From: an uncultured Clostridia bacterium
GTDB lineage: Bacteria > Bacillota > Clostridia > Christensenellales > Borkfalkiaceae
NCBI GenBank assembly: GCA_944368775.1
Contig: CALVXB010000008.1
Coordinates: forward strand, 1-64,000
DNA length: 64,000 nucleotides
Reading direction: 5' to 3'
The stretch's first letter is position 1; each line of letters opens with the position of its first letter. The notes under the pieces are model-generated. The model saw only the letters and a list, made by a program, of their open reading frames with translations, was not told the DNA's origin and did no database searches. This document shows, in pieces, positions 54,812-63,485 of this stretch. The position numbers were made by a program, and so were the translations under genes.

Positions 54812-55795
54812 ATGAAAAAGTTTTTGGCGGTCGCGCTCTCCGTCTTCCTGCTGTGCGTCGGTGTCTTCGCATTTTCGGCTTGCGACGCGCGCATACAGGT
54901 CAGCGTGCTGCAGTTTGCGCAGCACGGGTCCCTCGACAACTGCTACGAGGGCATCATAGAGGGGCTCGCCGAGCGCGGCTATACCGAAGAAAACACCAAC
55001 ATCACCCGCCACGTCGCCAACAGCAACTCTTCCGAAAACATGACGGCGGCAGAAAATATCATCAACAGCATGCCCTCCGTCGCCGTCGGCATCGCGACGC
55101 CTTCCGCCTATGCGCTCGCAAACTTTGCGGGCGGCGACGTGCCCGTCGTGTTCACCGCCGTCTCCGATCCCACCGCCGAGGACGCCGATTTCAGAGAATT
55201 TGAAAACGTGACCGGCTCCTCCGACCGCCTGCCCGTGGCGCAGCAGCTGCAGCTCATCCGCGACTTTTTCGATGCGAACGGTGAGGAGGGGAGCGTGACG
55301 GTCGGCATCGTCTATACGCTGTCCGAGATGAACTCCGTCTCGCAGATCGCGCAGTTCGAGGAAGCGGCACCGGAATACGACGTCACGATCGCGTCCAGGG
55401 GCATCAACGATGCGAGCGAGCTCTCTGCTGCGGTAGACGCGCTCATCGCGCAGGGCGTCGACTGCTTCAACAACCTGACGGACAACACCGTCGTGCAGAG
55501 CCTCAACATCCTGCTCGACCGTGCAGATGGCGTCAATATCCCCGTGTTCGGCAGCGAGATCGAGCAGGTAGAAAACGGCTGCGTCGCCAGCTGCTCGCTC
55601 GACTACGTCGAGCTGGGCCAGCAGACGGGCTACATGATCGCCGACATCCTCGAGGGCAAGGACCCGGACGACATCGCATACCTGTATATCGAAGACGGCT
55701 ACACGATCGACTACAATTCGGGCGTGCTCGAAGAGCTCGGCTTCACGATGCCCGCAGGCGAGGGTTACGAGTCTGCAAACGACGTAAACGCGTGA
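54812..55795 (+). CDS. trpX: ABC transporter substrate-binding lipoprotein, TrpX type
   Basis: 327 residues, COG2984 family. Lipoprotein signal with FSAC and lipidated Cys24. Body VSVLQFAQHGSLDNCYEGII, then VVFTAVSDPTAED, DNTVVQSL, PVFGSEIEQV and the usual C-terminal end. Binds the substrate outside the membrane. The Trp T-box upstream indicates tryptophan or a precursor. AAAGGAGGAAC SD. The start at 54812 lies after the terminator. Confidence 0.92.
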   Translation: MKKFLAVALSVFLLCVGVFAFSACDARIQVSVLQFAQHGSLDNCYEGIIEGLAERGYTEENTNITRHVANSNSSENMTAAENIINSMPSVAVGIATPSAYALANFAGGDVPVVFTAVSDPTAEDADFREFENVTGSSDRLPVAQQLQLIRDFFDANGEEGSVTVGIVYTLSEMNSVSQIAQFEEAAPEYDVTIASRGINDASELSAAVDALIAQGVDCFNNLTDNTVVQSLNILLDRADGVNIPVFGSEIEQVENGCVASCSLDYVELGQQTGYMIADILEGKDPDDIAYLYIEDGYTIDYNSGVLEELGFTMPAGEGYESANDVNA

Positions 55796-55808
55796 CCGGG
55801 AGGCCGTC

Positions 55809-56732
55809 ATGTACTTTTTCAACCAAATGAGCACCATCCTGCAGATGGGCTTCATCTATGCCATCGTCGCGCTGGGCGTCTATATCACCTATAAGATCCT
55901 CGACTTCCCCGACCTGTCGGTAGACGGCACCTTCCCCCTCGGCGGGGTGGTCTTCTCCGTCCTGCTGACGGCGGGCTGCCCGTGGCCGGTCGCCATGCTC
56001 GTCTCTTTTGCGGCGGGCTGCGCGGCGGGGCTGGTGACGGGCGTGCTGCACGTCAAGCTCAAGATCAACGGGCTGCTTTCGGGCATCATCACCATGACGG
56101 CGTTGGTCTCCGTCAACCTGCTCATCGCGGGCGGGCCGCAGATCTCCTTTTCGCAGCTGACGACGCTGCTCAACAACGGCTTCCTCGACGGATTGCCCCG
56201 CCTCGCAGAAAATTATGTGCAGGTGCTGTTCATTCTGCTCATCGTCGCCCTCTGCAAGGTGCTGCTCGACCTCTTCTTAAAGACGAAGAGCGGCTTTTTG
56301 CTGCGCGCCACCGGCGACAACCCGCAGATGGTCACCCAGCTTGGCAAAAATATCGACAACTACAAGATGCTCGGCCTTTCGCTCGCCAACGGGCTGGTCG
56401 CGCTGGCGGGCAGCCTGTACTGCCAGTACAGCGCCTCGTACAGCTCCAATATGGGCACGGGCACCGTCGTCATCGCCCTCGCCTGCGTCATCATCGGCTG
56501 CGTCATCGCCAAGCACATCCGCGTCATGAAGGACACGACGGGCGTCGTCATCGGCGCGCTCATCTACTACGCCATCCTCTCCGTCGCCATGCTGCTGTTG
56601 GGCAGCGACTACACGCGCCTGATCGTCGCCGTGCTCTTCGTGCTCGTGCTCGTGTTCGATTCCGGCCTCATCGGCAGGGCGGTCAAAAAATTGTTCCGCA
56701 AAAAAAAGGAGGGCGGCGATGTTACAGCTTAA
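55809..56732 (+). CDS. trpY: ABC transporter permease, TrpY type
   Basis: 307 residues with about nine membrane segments, in the same family as branched-chain-type permeases of COG4120. YKILDFPDLSVDGTFPLGG near the N-terminus and LRATGDNPQMVTQLGKNID in the coupling region are typical. Starts 13 bp after trpX; its last 14 bases overlap trpZ. Confidence 0.93.
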   Translation: MYFFNQMSTILQMGFIYAIVALGVYITYKILDFPDLSVDGTFPLGGVVFSVLLTAGCPWPVAMLVSFAAGCAAGLVTGVLHVKLKINGLLSGIITMTALVSVNLLIAGGPQISFSQLTTLLNNGFLDGLPRLAENYVQVLFILLIVALCKVLLDLFLKTKSGFLLRATGDNPQMVTQLGKNIDNYKMLGLSLANGLVALAGSLYCQYSASYSSNMGTGTVVIALACVIIGCVIAKHIRVMKDTTGVVIGALIYYAILSVAMLLLGSDYTRLIVAVLFVLVLVFDSGLIGRAVKKLFRKKKEGGDVTA

Positions 56733-57492
56733 AGGCATCCGCAAGGTATTCAACAAGGGCACGCCGGACGAGTCTGTGCTCTTCGATAACTTCAACTTTT
56801 CGGTGGAGGAGGGTGAATTTGTCTCCATCGTCGGGTCCAACGGCTCGGGCAAGACGACCCTCTTGAACCTCATCGCGGGTAATATGCAGCCGGAAGCGGG
56901 GCGCATCCTGCTGCGCGGCGAGGACATCACCTCTCAAAAAGAATTTGTGCGCGCCCGCCGCATCGGCCGCGTCTTTCAGGACCCCGCCCTCGGCGCGGCG
57001 GGGCACATGACCATCGCCGAAAACCTCGCCATCGCCGAAAACAAGGGCAAACCGTACGGCCTTGCGGCGGGGCTCAATAAAAGGCGCATCGCCGCCTACC
57101 GCGACATGCTCCACCCCCTCGGGCTGGGGCTGGAAGAGCGCATGAACGTCCCCGTCCGCGCCCTCTCGGGCGGACAGCGGCAGGTGCTCGCCCTGCTGAT
57201 GGCGACCATGACCCCCCTCGACGTGCTGCTGCTCGACGAGCACACCGCCGCCCTCGACCCCAAGACGGCCGAGCAGACCATGCTGCTGACCGACCGCATC
57301 GTGCGCGAGAAGAAGCTGACCGCGCTGATGGTCACCCACAACCTGCGCTTTGCCGAGCGGTACGGCACCCGCCTGTGCATGTTCGACAAGGGCCGCGTCG
57401 TCCTCGACGCGGCGGGGGAGAGCAAGGCCGCGCAAAAGGTAGACGACCTGCTCGCCCTCTTCAACGAAATCTCCATCGAGTGCGGCAACTGA
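56719..57492 (+). CDS. trpZ: ABC transporter ATP-binding protein, TrpZ type
   Basis: 257 residues. Walker A GSNGSGKTTLL, Q-loop VFQDPALG, signature ALSGGQRQVLALLMA, Walker B VLLLDEHTAAL with the catalytic Glu, and H-loop VTHNLRFA. COG1101 partner of TrpXY. GGAGGGCGGCG lies upstream inside trpY. A terminator follows, so the unit is T-box-trpXYZ. Confidence 0.94.
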   Translation: MLQLKGIRKVFNKGTPDESVLFDNFNFSVEEGEFVSIVGSNGSGKTTLLNLIAGNMQPEAGRILLRGEDITSQKEFVRARRIGRVFQDPALGAAGHMTIAENLAIAENKGKPYGLAAGLNKRRIAAYRDMLHPLGLGLEERMNVPVRALSGGQRQVLALLMATMTPLDVLLLDEHTAALDPKTAEQTMLLTDRIVREKKLTALMVTHNLRFAERYGTRLCMFDKGRVVLDAAGESKAAQKVDDLLALFNEISIECGN

Positions 57493-57515
57493 CCGCCTCG
57501 GCAAAACAAGACAGG

Positions 57516-57553
57516 CGCGGCGCGCCCCGCAAGGGGCGCGCCGCGTATTTTTT
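57516..57553 (+). terminator. Intrinsic terminator of trpXYZ
   Basis: 13-bp perfect stem (57516-57528/57533-57545), loop GCAA, followed by TATTTTTTG. Confidence 0.9.
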
Positions 57554-57670
57554 GCGCCGACCGCGCCGCTTTTGCGCGTTCTTGCGCGCGGGCGGGCGCG
57601 AACGGTTTTACTTTTTTGCGCCGTTGTGGTATAATAGCCGCGTATTTTTTCAGGAAAGTGAGGAAGAACC

Positions 57671-58477
57671 ATGCAAAAGGTCAAAATTTCGCTCGCGGGC
57701 GATCTGGGCAGCGGCAAATCTACCGTCGGCAAGATCCTCGCCAAAAAGTTGGGCGCAGAGGTGTACTCGACGGGCACCATCCAGCGGCGCATCGCCGAAG
57801 AGATGGGCATGACCACCCTGCAGCTCAACCAATACATGGAGACGCACCCCGAGATCGACGGCAAGATCGACGACGGCCTGCGCGCCCTCGAAGGGGAGGA
57901 CGCCCGCCTCGTCATCGATTCGCGCATGGCGTGGCACTTCGTGCCCTCCTCCTTCGCCGTGTACATGGCGGCGGACGCCTACGTCTCGGCCGAGCGCATC
58001 CTCAAGGCCGGCCGCTCGAGCGAGCCCTTCACCTCCGTCGAGGAGGCGGTGCGCTCCATCGCCGACCGCCGCGCCAGCGAGATGCGCCGCTACGGGCAGC
58101 TGTACGGCGTCAACATCAAAGATTTAGAAAATTACGACTACGTCGTCGATACTTCCTACGTCTCCCCCGAAACGGTGGCGGCGCACATCCTCGCGCACTT
58201 TCAGATGGCGCAAAAGGGGCGGCCCTTCGCCCGCTACGAGCTGTGCGCTTCTCGCCTGCTGCCCGCCGCCGATATGCGGGAAGAGGGCGACCCCGCCTTT
58301 TTTGAACGGGAGGGGAAGTACTACATCGCGCGCGGCGCGGCCTCTCTCGCGCAGCAGATGCGGGCGGGCAAACAGCTGCTCGCGCTGACGCGCGCGGAAG
58401 AAGGGGAGCCGGGCTCGGCAGAGCAGCTCGCCGCGTGGGAGGCGCGCACGGGCGTGCGCGTCGCGCGCCGTGGCTGA
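57671..58477 (+). CDS. Cytidylate-kinase-like P-loop protein with C-terminal extension
   Basis: 268 residues. Residues 1-175 are an NMP-kinase-type fold: P-loop GDLGSGKSTVGK, YSTGTIQRRIAEEMGM (lid/NMP-binding), VIDSRMAWHF, and DRRASEMRRYGQLYG. They resemble the archaeal-type short CMP kinases and AAA_33 proteins. Residues 180-268 form an extra domain of unknown role (PFARYELCASRLLPAADM). The nucleotide specificity is not proven. An extended -10 (TGGTATAAT) lies at 57627-57635. It overlaps the next gene by 8 bp. Confidence 0.75.
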   Translation: MQKVKISLAGDLGSGKSTVGKILAKKLGAEVYSTGTIQRRIAEEMGMTTLQLNQYMETHPEIDGKIDDGLRALEGEDARLVIDSRMAWHFVPSSFAVYMAADAYVSAERILKAGRSSEPFTSVEEAVRSIADRRASEMRRYGQLYGVNIKDLENYDYVVDTSYVSPETVAAHILAHFQMAQKGRPFARYELCASRLLPAADMREEGDPAFFEREGKYYIARGAASLAQQMRAGKQLLALTRAEEGEPGSAEQLAAWEARTGVRVARRG

Positions 58478-59342
58478 GCTTTCCCGCCGCGGCGAGATCG
58501 AGCGCGCCATCATCACGTCCTGCCGCAAGGGCATCTGGAGCCGCTTCGTCAAGGGGGTCAAAGAGTACGCCCTCGTCGAGGAGGGGGATGAGATCGCCGT
58601 CTGCATTTCGGGCGGAAAGGACTCGATGTTGCTCGCCAAGTGCATGCAAGAGCTGCAGCGGCACGGCGAGGCGCGCTTCGGGCTGCACTTTTTGACGATG
58701 GACCCCGGCTACGCCCCCGCCAACCGCGCCCTCATCGAGGAAAACGCGCAGCTTTTGGGCATCCCGCTGCACATCTTCTCCGCGCCCGTATTCGACGCCG
58801 TATTTTCTATCCCGCAAAACCCCTGCTATATGTGCGCGCGCATGCGGCGGGGCTACCTGTATAAAGAGGCCAAAAAGCTGGGCTGCAACAAGATCGCCCT
58901 CGGCCACCACTTCGACGACGTCATCGAGACCATCCTCATGAGCATGCTGTACAGCGCGCAGATGCAGAGCATGCCCCCCAAGCTGTGGAGCACCAATCAC
59001 CCGGGCATGCAGCTCATCCGCCCGCTGTACTATGTGCGCGAGCAGGACATCATCCGCTGGCAGCAGCGGTGCGAACTGCGCTTTCTGCGCTGCGCCTGCC
59101 GCTTCACCGAGGGCACGGAGAGCGGCGAGCAAGACTCCAAGAGGCAGGAGGTCAAGCGGCTGATCGCCTCCCTCAGAGAGAGCAACCCGTACGCCGACAT
59201 CAACATCTTCCGCAGCGCCTACAACGTGCACGTCGATACCCTCATCGAGTACGACTCGCGCGGCGTGCGCTACCCCTTTTTGCAGCGCTTCGCCGCAAAG
59301 GCGCCCTCTCCTTCGCAGGGGGAAGAGCCCGCAGAGAGCTGA
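58470..59342 (+). CDS. TtcA-like tRNA 2-thiocytidine/PP-loop ATPase
   Basis: 290 residues from GTG 58470, overlapping the upstream stop by 8 bp. PP-loop CISGGKDSMLLAK, Fe-S/catalytic CYMCARMRRG, ALGHHFDDVIETILMSML, and a second cysteine pair CRKG..RCACRF. Members thiolate C32 of tRNA or related positions. The family is broad (TtcA/TtuA/YdaO) and the exact target is uncertain. Translationally coupled to the kinase-like gene. Confidence 0.83.
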   Translation: MAELSRRGEIERAIITSCRKGIWSRFVKGVKEYALVEEGDEIAVCISGGKDSMLLAKCMQELQRHGEARFGLHFLTMDPGYAPANRALIEENAQLLGIPLHIFSAPVFDAVFSIPQNPCYMCARMRRGYLYKEAKKLGCNKIALGHHFDDVIETILMSMLYSAQMQSMPPKLWSTNHPGMQLIRPLYYVREQDIIRWQQRCELRFLRCACRFTEGTESGEQDSKRQEVKRLIASLRESNPYADINIFRSAYNVHVDTLIEYDSRGVRYPFLQRFAAKAPSPSQGEEPAES

Positions 59343-59398
59343 ATCGCAGCCCTCGCGCGCCGACCGCGGCGCGCCCTGCAAAAAAAGAATAACAAAAG

Positions 59399-59431
59399 GG
59401 CGGCTCCCCGCGTACGCGAGGAGCCGCCTTT
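59399..59431. terminator. Bidirectional terminator
   Basis: GGCGGCTCC (59399-59407) pairs with GGAGCCGCC (59420-59428), AAAA on the left and TTTG on the right. Confidence 0.65.
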
Positions 59432-59515
59432 GCCATTGCCCCGCCGCAGGTGCGGGGAGCCGCCTTTGCCATTGCCCCGCCGCAGGTGCGGGGAGCCGAC
59501 TTTGCCGGTTGCGGG
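59421..59515. repeat. 36-bp tandem repeat (2.6 copies)
   Basis: Units at 59421-59456 and 59457-59492 identical, and a decayed third to 59515, containing CCCCGCCGCAGGTGCGGGG, itself an inverted repeat. It lies between the convergent TtcA-like and TrmH genes. Confidence 0.85.
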
Positions 59516-59518
59516 CGG

Positions 59519-60370
59519 TCATTTTTGGGGATAGCGGTGCAAAAACTTGTTTTTGCGCACCGCCTCGTAGGCGAGCACCGTCGCGGCGACGCCGACGTTG
59601 AGGGAGTCGCAGCTGCCCTCCATCGGGATGGCGATCATGCGGTAGTCTCCCTCGTACCACGCGCGCGAGATGCCGTACCGCTCGCTGCCCATCACCAGCG
59701 CCGTCTTCACGCCGAACGGCTCGTCGAAGTAGTACCGCTCGGCGCGGGTGTCGGCGAGGTACACGGCAAACCCGTGCCCTTCCAGCCACGCGCGGCAGGC
59801 GGCGACGCTTTCAAATTCAAAAAAAGGAACGGACAGCACCGCGCCCTGGCTGCCCTTGATGAGTTTTGGGTGGGTCATGCGCGCCTTGCGGTTGCACAAA
59901 AACACGCCGTCTACCCCCGCGCCGTCCGCCATGCGCAGCATGGTGCCGACATTGCCGGGGATCTCGATGCCGTCCAAAACGAGCAGCACCGCGTCCTTGC
60001 CGGGCGCAAAGGCGGCTATATCGTGCCGCGGCAGCCCCGCCAACGCGAGCAGCCCGTCCGGCTGGCCGCGCTCGGAGATCTTTTCAAAGGTCTTTGCCGA
60101 TACGGTGAAGCGCTCGTCCGTGCGCGCGGCGAGCTTGTCTGCCAGGGCCGCCGCCTCGGGCGTGCGGATGTGCTCGGGGCAGAGGATGAGGCAGTCGATG
60201 GGGGCGTCAAACTTTTCGCAGAGGGAGAGGATCCAGATGCCCTCGGCGACGAACAGCTTGTGCGGGTTGGGCTTGGTGTTGGAGAGGATCGCCCGCACCT
60301 GTTTGATCTTGGGGTTTTGCTCGCCGATCGCCTGCCATTCGCGGGCGGCGAGTACGTCTTGGATGTTCAT
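59519..60370 (-). CDS. TrmH-family (SPOUT) RNA methyltransferase
   Basis: 283 residues. N-terminal substrate-binding domain (1-115, PHKLFVAEGIWILSLC) and the SPOUT knot: IEIPGNVGTMLRMADGAG (motif 1), ALVMGSERYGIS (motif 2) and IPMEGSCDSLNVGVAATVLAYEA (motif 3). Ribose 2'-O methylation of rRNA or tRNA is likely. No SD precedes the only plausible ATG, and the -10 element ends 6 bp before it, so the mRNA may be leaderless. Confidence 0.9.
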   Translation of the reverse strand: MNIQDVLAAREWQAIGEQNPKIKQVRAILSNTKPNPHKLFVAEGIWILSLCEKFDAPIDCLILCPEHIRTPEAAALADKLAARTDERFTVSAKTFEKISERGQPDGLLALAGLPRHDIAAFAPGKDAVLLVLDGIEIPGNVGTMLRMADGAGVDGVFLCNRKARMTHPKLIKGSQGAVLSVPFFEFESVAACRAWLEGHGFAVYLADTRAERYYFDEPFGVKTALVMGSERYGISRAWYEGDYRMIAIPMEGSCDSLNVGVAATVLAYEAVRKNKFLHRYPQK

Positions 60371-60376
60371 ATGCGC

Positions 60377-60405
60377 ACTCTAACAAATTTTGCGCCGTTT
60401 GTCAA
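60377..60405 (-). promoter_or_regulatory. Promoter of the TrmH-family gene (start at or next to ATG)
   Basis: Minus strand: TTGACA (60405-60400), 17-bp spacer, TAGAGT (60382-60377); six bases later the ATG begins at 60370. Confidence 0.65.
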
Positions 60406-60419
60406 GCGTCTGCGCCGCC

Positions 60420-60690
60420 GTTTGAATGGCTACCCCCTTTGCCCCGCCCCGCCGCCCTTGCCGCGCCCCGCCCCGCCCCGTTGCCCTTTGCCCTGTCCGC
60501 CCCGCCCCGCCGCCCTTGCCGCGCCCCGCCCGTACGGGCGGGGCGCGGCGGTTTTTTCCGCCGCTCGCCCGTATTGCCCGCCGCTCGCCCGTATTGCCCG
60601 CCGCTCGCCCGTATTGCCCGCCCGCCCGCACGGGCGTTTCGTTTTTCGCCCCGCCGCCCGCACGGGCGGGCGGCGGGGCGCATACAATGG
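60420..60690. repeat. GC-rich repeat and hairpin patch
   Basis: Contains a C-rich tract (CCCCGCCCCGCC units, 60440-60530) and a 16-bp perfect palindromic stem (60518-60533/60534-60549) followed by GGTTTTTT. Three exact copies of CCGCTCGCCCGTATTGCCCG (60561-60620) and two GCCCGCACGGGC inverted repeats follow. No coding function seen; open frames through it are composition artefacts. Confidence 0.8.
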
Positions 60691-60720
60691 CAGTGGAACT
60701 CTTTTACGGCGGACGGAACC

Positions 60721-61881
60721 ATGACGGACATCGGAAACACGAAGTGCGCCGCGCGCGCCTGCTTTGCGGGCAGCGCGGTGCGGGCGGTCGCCGCCAACGT
60801 GAGCGCGCTGCTCTTTGCCCCCTTCGCGCGGCTGTACGGCTTTACGGCGGTGCAGTTGGGGCTGCTGGCGGCGGTCGGCTTTGCGGCGCAGATGGCGGCG
60901 GACGTCTTGCTCTTATTTTTGGCAGACCGCATCGGCTACCGCAAGATCGCCTGCGCGGCGGCCGCGCTCGCCTGCGCGGGGCTGCTCGTCTACGGCGCGG
61001 CCCCCCTGCGCCTGCGCGGCGGGGCGCTGTACGGCGCGCTCGCCGGGGCGAGCGCCCTCTTCGCCTTTGCGGCGGGCGCGCTCGAGGTGGTGCTCTCCAA
61101 CGTTGCCGACGCCCTTCCGCCCTCGGGCGGCATCGGCGGGCTGCACGCGGCGTATGCGGGCGCGCAGGCGGCGCTCTGCCTGTTTTTGCTCGGTTGGTTC
61201 TGCTTTTTTGGGGTGAAGAGCTGGCCATACGCCGTTCTCGCGCTCGCGGCGCTCCCCGCCGTCGCCTTTGCCCTCCTGCTGCGCGCCCCGCTCCCGCATG
61301 CCGCGCGGGAAGCGCCCCCGCGGGCGGCCTTCAAACCCTTCTACATATGGGCGCTGTGCGCCATCTTTTTCGGCTACGGCGCGGAGGTGGTCATGAACCA
61401 ATGGATCGCCGCCTTCGCGGCGCAGTCTGCGGGCACGGAGGCGGGCGGCCTGCTCGGCTGCGCCCTCTTCGCCCTCTGTTTGGGCGCGGGCGGATGGCTG
61501 TATGTGCGCCGCCGCCGCGCCTCGTACGCGCCCCTCGCCTTTGCCGCCCTCGCCGCCGCCGCGGCGTATGCCGCGGCGGCGCTGTCGGCAGATCTGCCCG
61601 CCCTCTTCTGCGCGGCGGCGTGCGGGCTGTTCGTCGGCTACCTCACGCCGGGCGCGGCGGAGGCGGCGAGCGGTTTTCTGCCCCGCACAGGCGGCTGGAT
61701 GCTCGCCTCCCTCGCCGTCGCGCAGGACGCCGGCGGCGCGGCGCTGCCCGCCCTCGCAGGCCTCATCGCGGGGGAGGGCTCGCTGCGCGCCTCCTTCCTG
61801 TTCCTCTCGGCGGCGCCCCTGCTTGCGGCGCTCTCGCTCGCGGCGATGGCGCGCATCCGCGCCCGTTCCCGCAGGCGCTGA
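60721..61881 (+). CDS. MFS transporter, unknown substrate
   Basis: 386 residues from ATG 60721 (GGCGGACGG upstream). About 12 hydrophobic helices, very Ala/Gly/Leu-rich. Loop 2-3 LADRIGYRKIACA matches the MFS basic motif. YIWALCAIFFGYGAEVVMNQW in the second half and TPGAAEAASGFLPRTGGWM later are family-like. Substrate unknown. The ATG at 60687 is in another frame. GC content is among the highest of the window's genes. Confidence 0.78.
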   Translation: MTDIGNTKCAARACFAGSAVRAVAANVSALLFAPFARLYGFTAVQLGLLAAVGFAAQMAADVLLLFLADRIGYRKIACAAAALACAGLLVYGAAPLRLRGGALYGALAGASALFAFAAGALEVVLSNVADALPPSGGIGGLHAAYAGAQAALCLFLLGWFCFFGVKSWPYAVLALAALPAVAFALLLRAPLPHAAREAPPRAAFKPFYIWALCAIFFGYGAEVVMNQWIAAFAAQSAGTEAGGLLGCALFALCLGAGGWLYVRRRRASYAPLAFAALAAAAAYAAAALSADLPALFCAAACGLFVGYLTPGAAEAASGFLPRTGGWMLASLAVAQDAGGAALPALAGLIAGEGSLRASFLFLSAAPLLAALSLAAMARIRARSRRR

Positions 61882-61992
61882 GCGGGTGTCGATTTTGCGA
61901 AAAATCGCCCCGCAGCCCCTTTTTTGATGGTGAAACGCGCGCCGATGTGGTATAATGGTCGAAAGATCGCCTTTTATATCGGAGAAGCTATC

Positions 61993-63360
61993 ATGCAGCC
62001 CAAAGACCGCGCGCCCGTGCCGCCCGAAAGGGACGCCGGCGCCGCACAGCCCGCGCCCGCCGCCCAAACGGAACGAACGCAGCAGCCCGCGCCCGCCCAA
62101 ACGACAGAAATAGCCGCGCCCGCCCAAACACCCGAAACAGCCGAAGCGCCCGCCGCGCAGGAAAAAGCCGAGGCCGCACAGTCGGCGCAGCAAAGCGCCG
62201 ACGGAGAACAGGCAGGGCAGCCCAAGCAGGAATACACCCAGGCCGAACTGCGCAGCCGCCGCCGTAAAAACATACTCTTCGGCATCGTGTCGCTGGCCAT
62301 CATCGCCTGCGTGGTCGCCGTCCTCTTTCAGCTGAGCAATACCCTCGCCGGCGGCGATTCGGCAACCTTTTCGGAGATGCTCGCGGGGCTGGATTGGCGC
62401 TATTTGCTCGTCGTGGTCGGGCTCTTCCTCGTCGCATTCGTCTGCGACTCTCTCAAATACACCGTGCTCAACCGCTGCAACGGCTATACGCTCGGCTTTC
62501 ATAAAGACATGAAGATGGCGCTCATCGGCAAGTACTACGAGAGCATCACCCCGACGGGCACGGGCGGGCAGCCCATGCAGATCTACTACCTGTACAAGCA
62601 GGGCATGCCCGGCACCAAGAGCACGTCCGTCACCATGGTCAAGTACGGCATCCAGATGCTGGCGTGGACTATCTTCGCCGCCGTCGTTATGATCTGCCTC
62701 GCCGGCACGCTGGGCGAGATCGAAGACGTCGCCGTGCAGACGACGGTGCGCGTGTGCGCGTGGATCGGCTTCGGCATCAACGGCTTCATCCCCGTCTTCG
62801 TCACCTTCGTCATCTTCTGCCCGCGCGCGGTCAGTTGGCTGATCAACCTCGTCATCCGCCTGCTGCACAAGATCCGCCTCATCAAAAATGCAGACAAGCT
62901 CGAAGTCAAGATCCGCAGTTGGATGGACGACTTCGCCGTCTTTTCGCAGTTCGTCTACAAGCGGCCGCTCGTCTTCCTGCTGTTGCTTGCCCTCTGCCTG
63001 GTCGAGCCCGTCACCGAGCTGCTCATCCCGTACTTTTTGCTCATCGCGCTGTGCGGGCAGTACGTCACCCCGGGCATCGACCTCTGCCTCACCGTCGTCG
63101 GGCTGGCGATGTACGCCACCTACGCCGCCACCTTCATCCCCACGCCCGGCAACTCGGGCGCCATCGAGTCCGTGTTCATGCTCGCCTTCGCGGGCATCGC
63201 AGAAAACGTCCTCTTTTGGTACGTGCTCATCTGGCGGTTCGTGCTCTACTATTCCTTCATCGTCCTCGGTATCGGCATGAATATCTTCGACGTCATTGCG
63301 GGCTTCGTCCGCCGCCGCCGTCAAAAAAAGGCGGGCGCGCAGGACGCGTCCGGAACGTAG
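61993..63360 (+). CDS. Lysylphosphatidylglycerol synthase TM-type (flippase-like) membrane protein
   Basis: 455 residues. An N-terminal low-complexity cytoplasmic tail (1-85, rich in Ala/Pro/Gln/Glu) precedes about eight membrane helices. DSLKYTVLNRCNGYTLGFH, ALIGKYYESITPTGTGGQPMQ and FIPTPGNSGAIESVF match the LPG_synthase_TM family (MprF N-domain/AglD2 type). Members move or modify lipids. No aminoacyl-transferase domain is attached, so flipping of an unknown lipid is more likely. CGGAGAAGC precedes the ATG, and the extended -10 TGGTATAAT is at 61948-61956. Confidence 0.87.
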   Translation: MQPKDRAPVPPERDAGAAQPAPAAQTERTQQPAPAQTTEIAAPAQTPETAEAPAAQEKAEAAQSAQQSADGEQAGQPKQEYTQAELRSRRRKNILFGIVSLAIIACVVAVLFQLSNTLAGGDSATFSEMLAGLDWRYLLVVVGLFLVAFVCDSLKYTVLNRCNGYTLGFHKDMKMALIGKYYESITPTGTGGQPMQIYYLYKQGMPGTKSTSVTMVKYGIQMLAWTIFAAVVMICLAGTLGEIEDVAVQTTVRVCAWIGFGINGFIPVFVTFVIFCPRAVSWLINLVIRLLHKIRLIKNADKLEVKIRSWMDDFAVFSQFVYKRPLVFLLLLALCLVEPVTELLIPYFLLIALCGQYVTPGIDLCLTVVGLAMYATYAATFIPTPGNSGAIESVFMLAFAGIAENVLFWYVLIWRFVLYYSFIVLGIGMNIFDVIAGFVRRRRQKKAGAQDASGT

Positions 63361-63420
63361 TTTTGCGGGTTCGCCGCGCGGGTTGCCCCGGCGGAAGGAA
63401 CGGCAAATAAAAGGAAAATC

Positions 63421-63456
63421 AAAAAGATCGGGCGCGGGGAAAATTCCCCGCGCCCG
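63421..63456 (-). terminator. Terminator of the glycosyltransferase gene
   Basis: 13-bp perfect stem (63429-63441/63444-63456). On the minus strand it is followed by ATCTTTTTG. Confidence 0.8.
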
Positions 63457-63485
63457 CGGCGTTTCATGGCTTTGCAGTTTTTCGT

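Noticed and set aside
60561-60620. CRISPR-like short repeats
   Set aside because: Three contiguous 20-bp copies without spacers.
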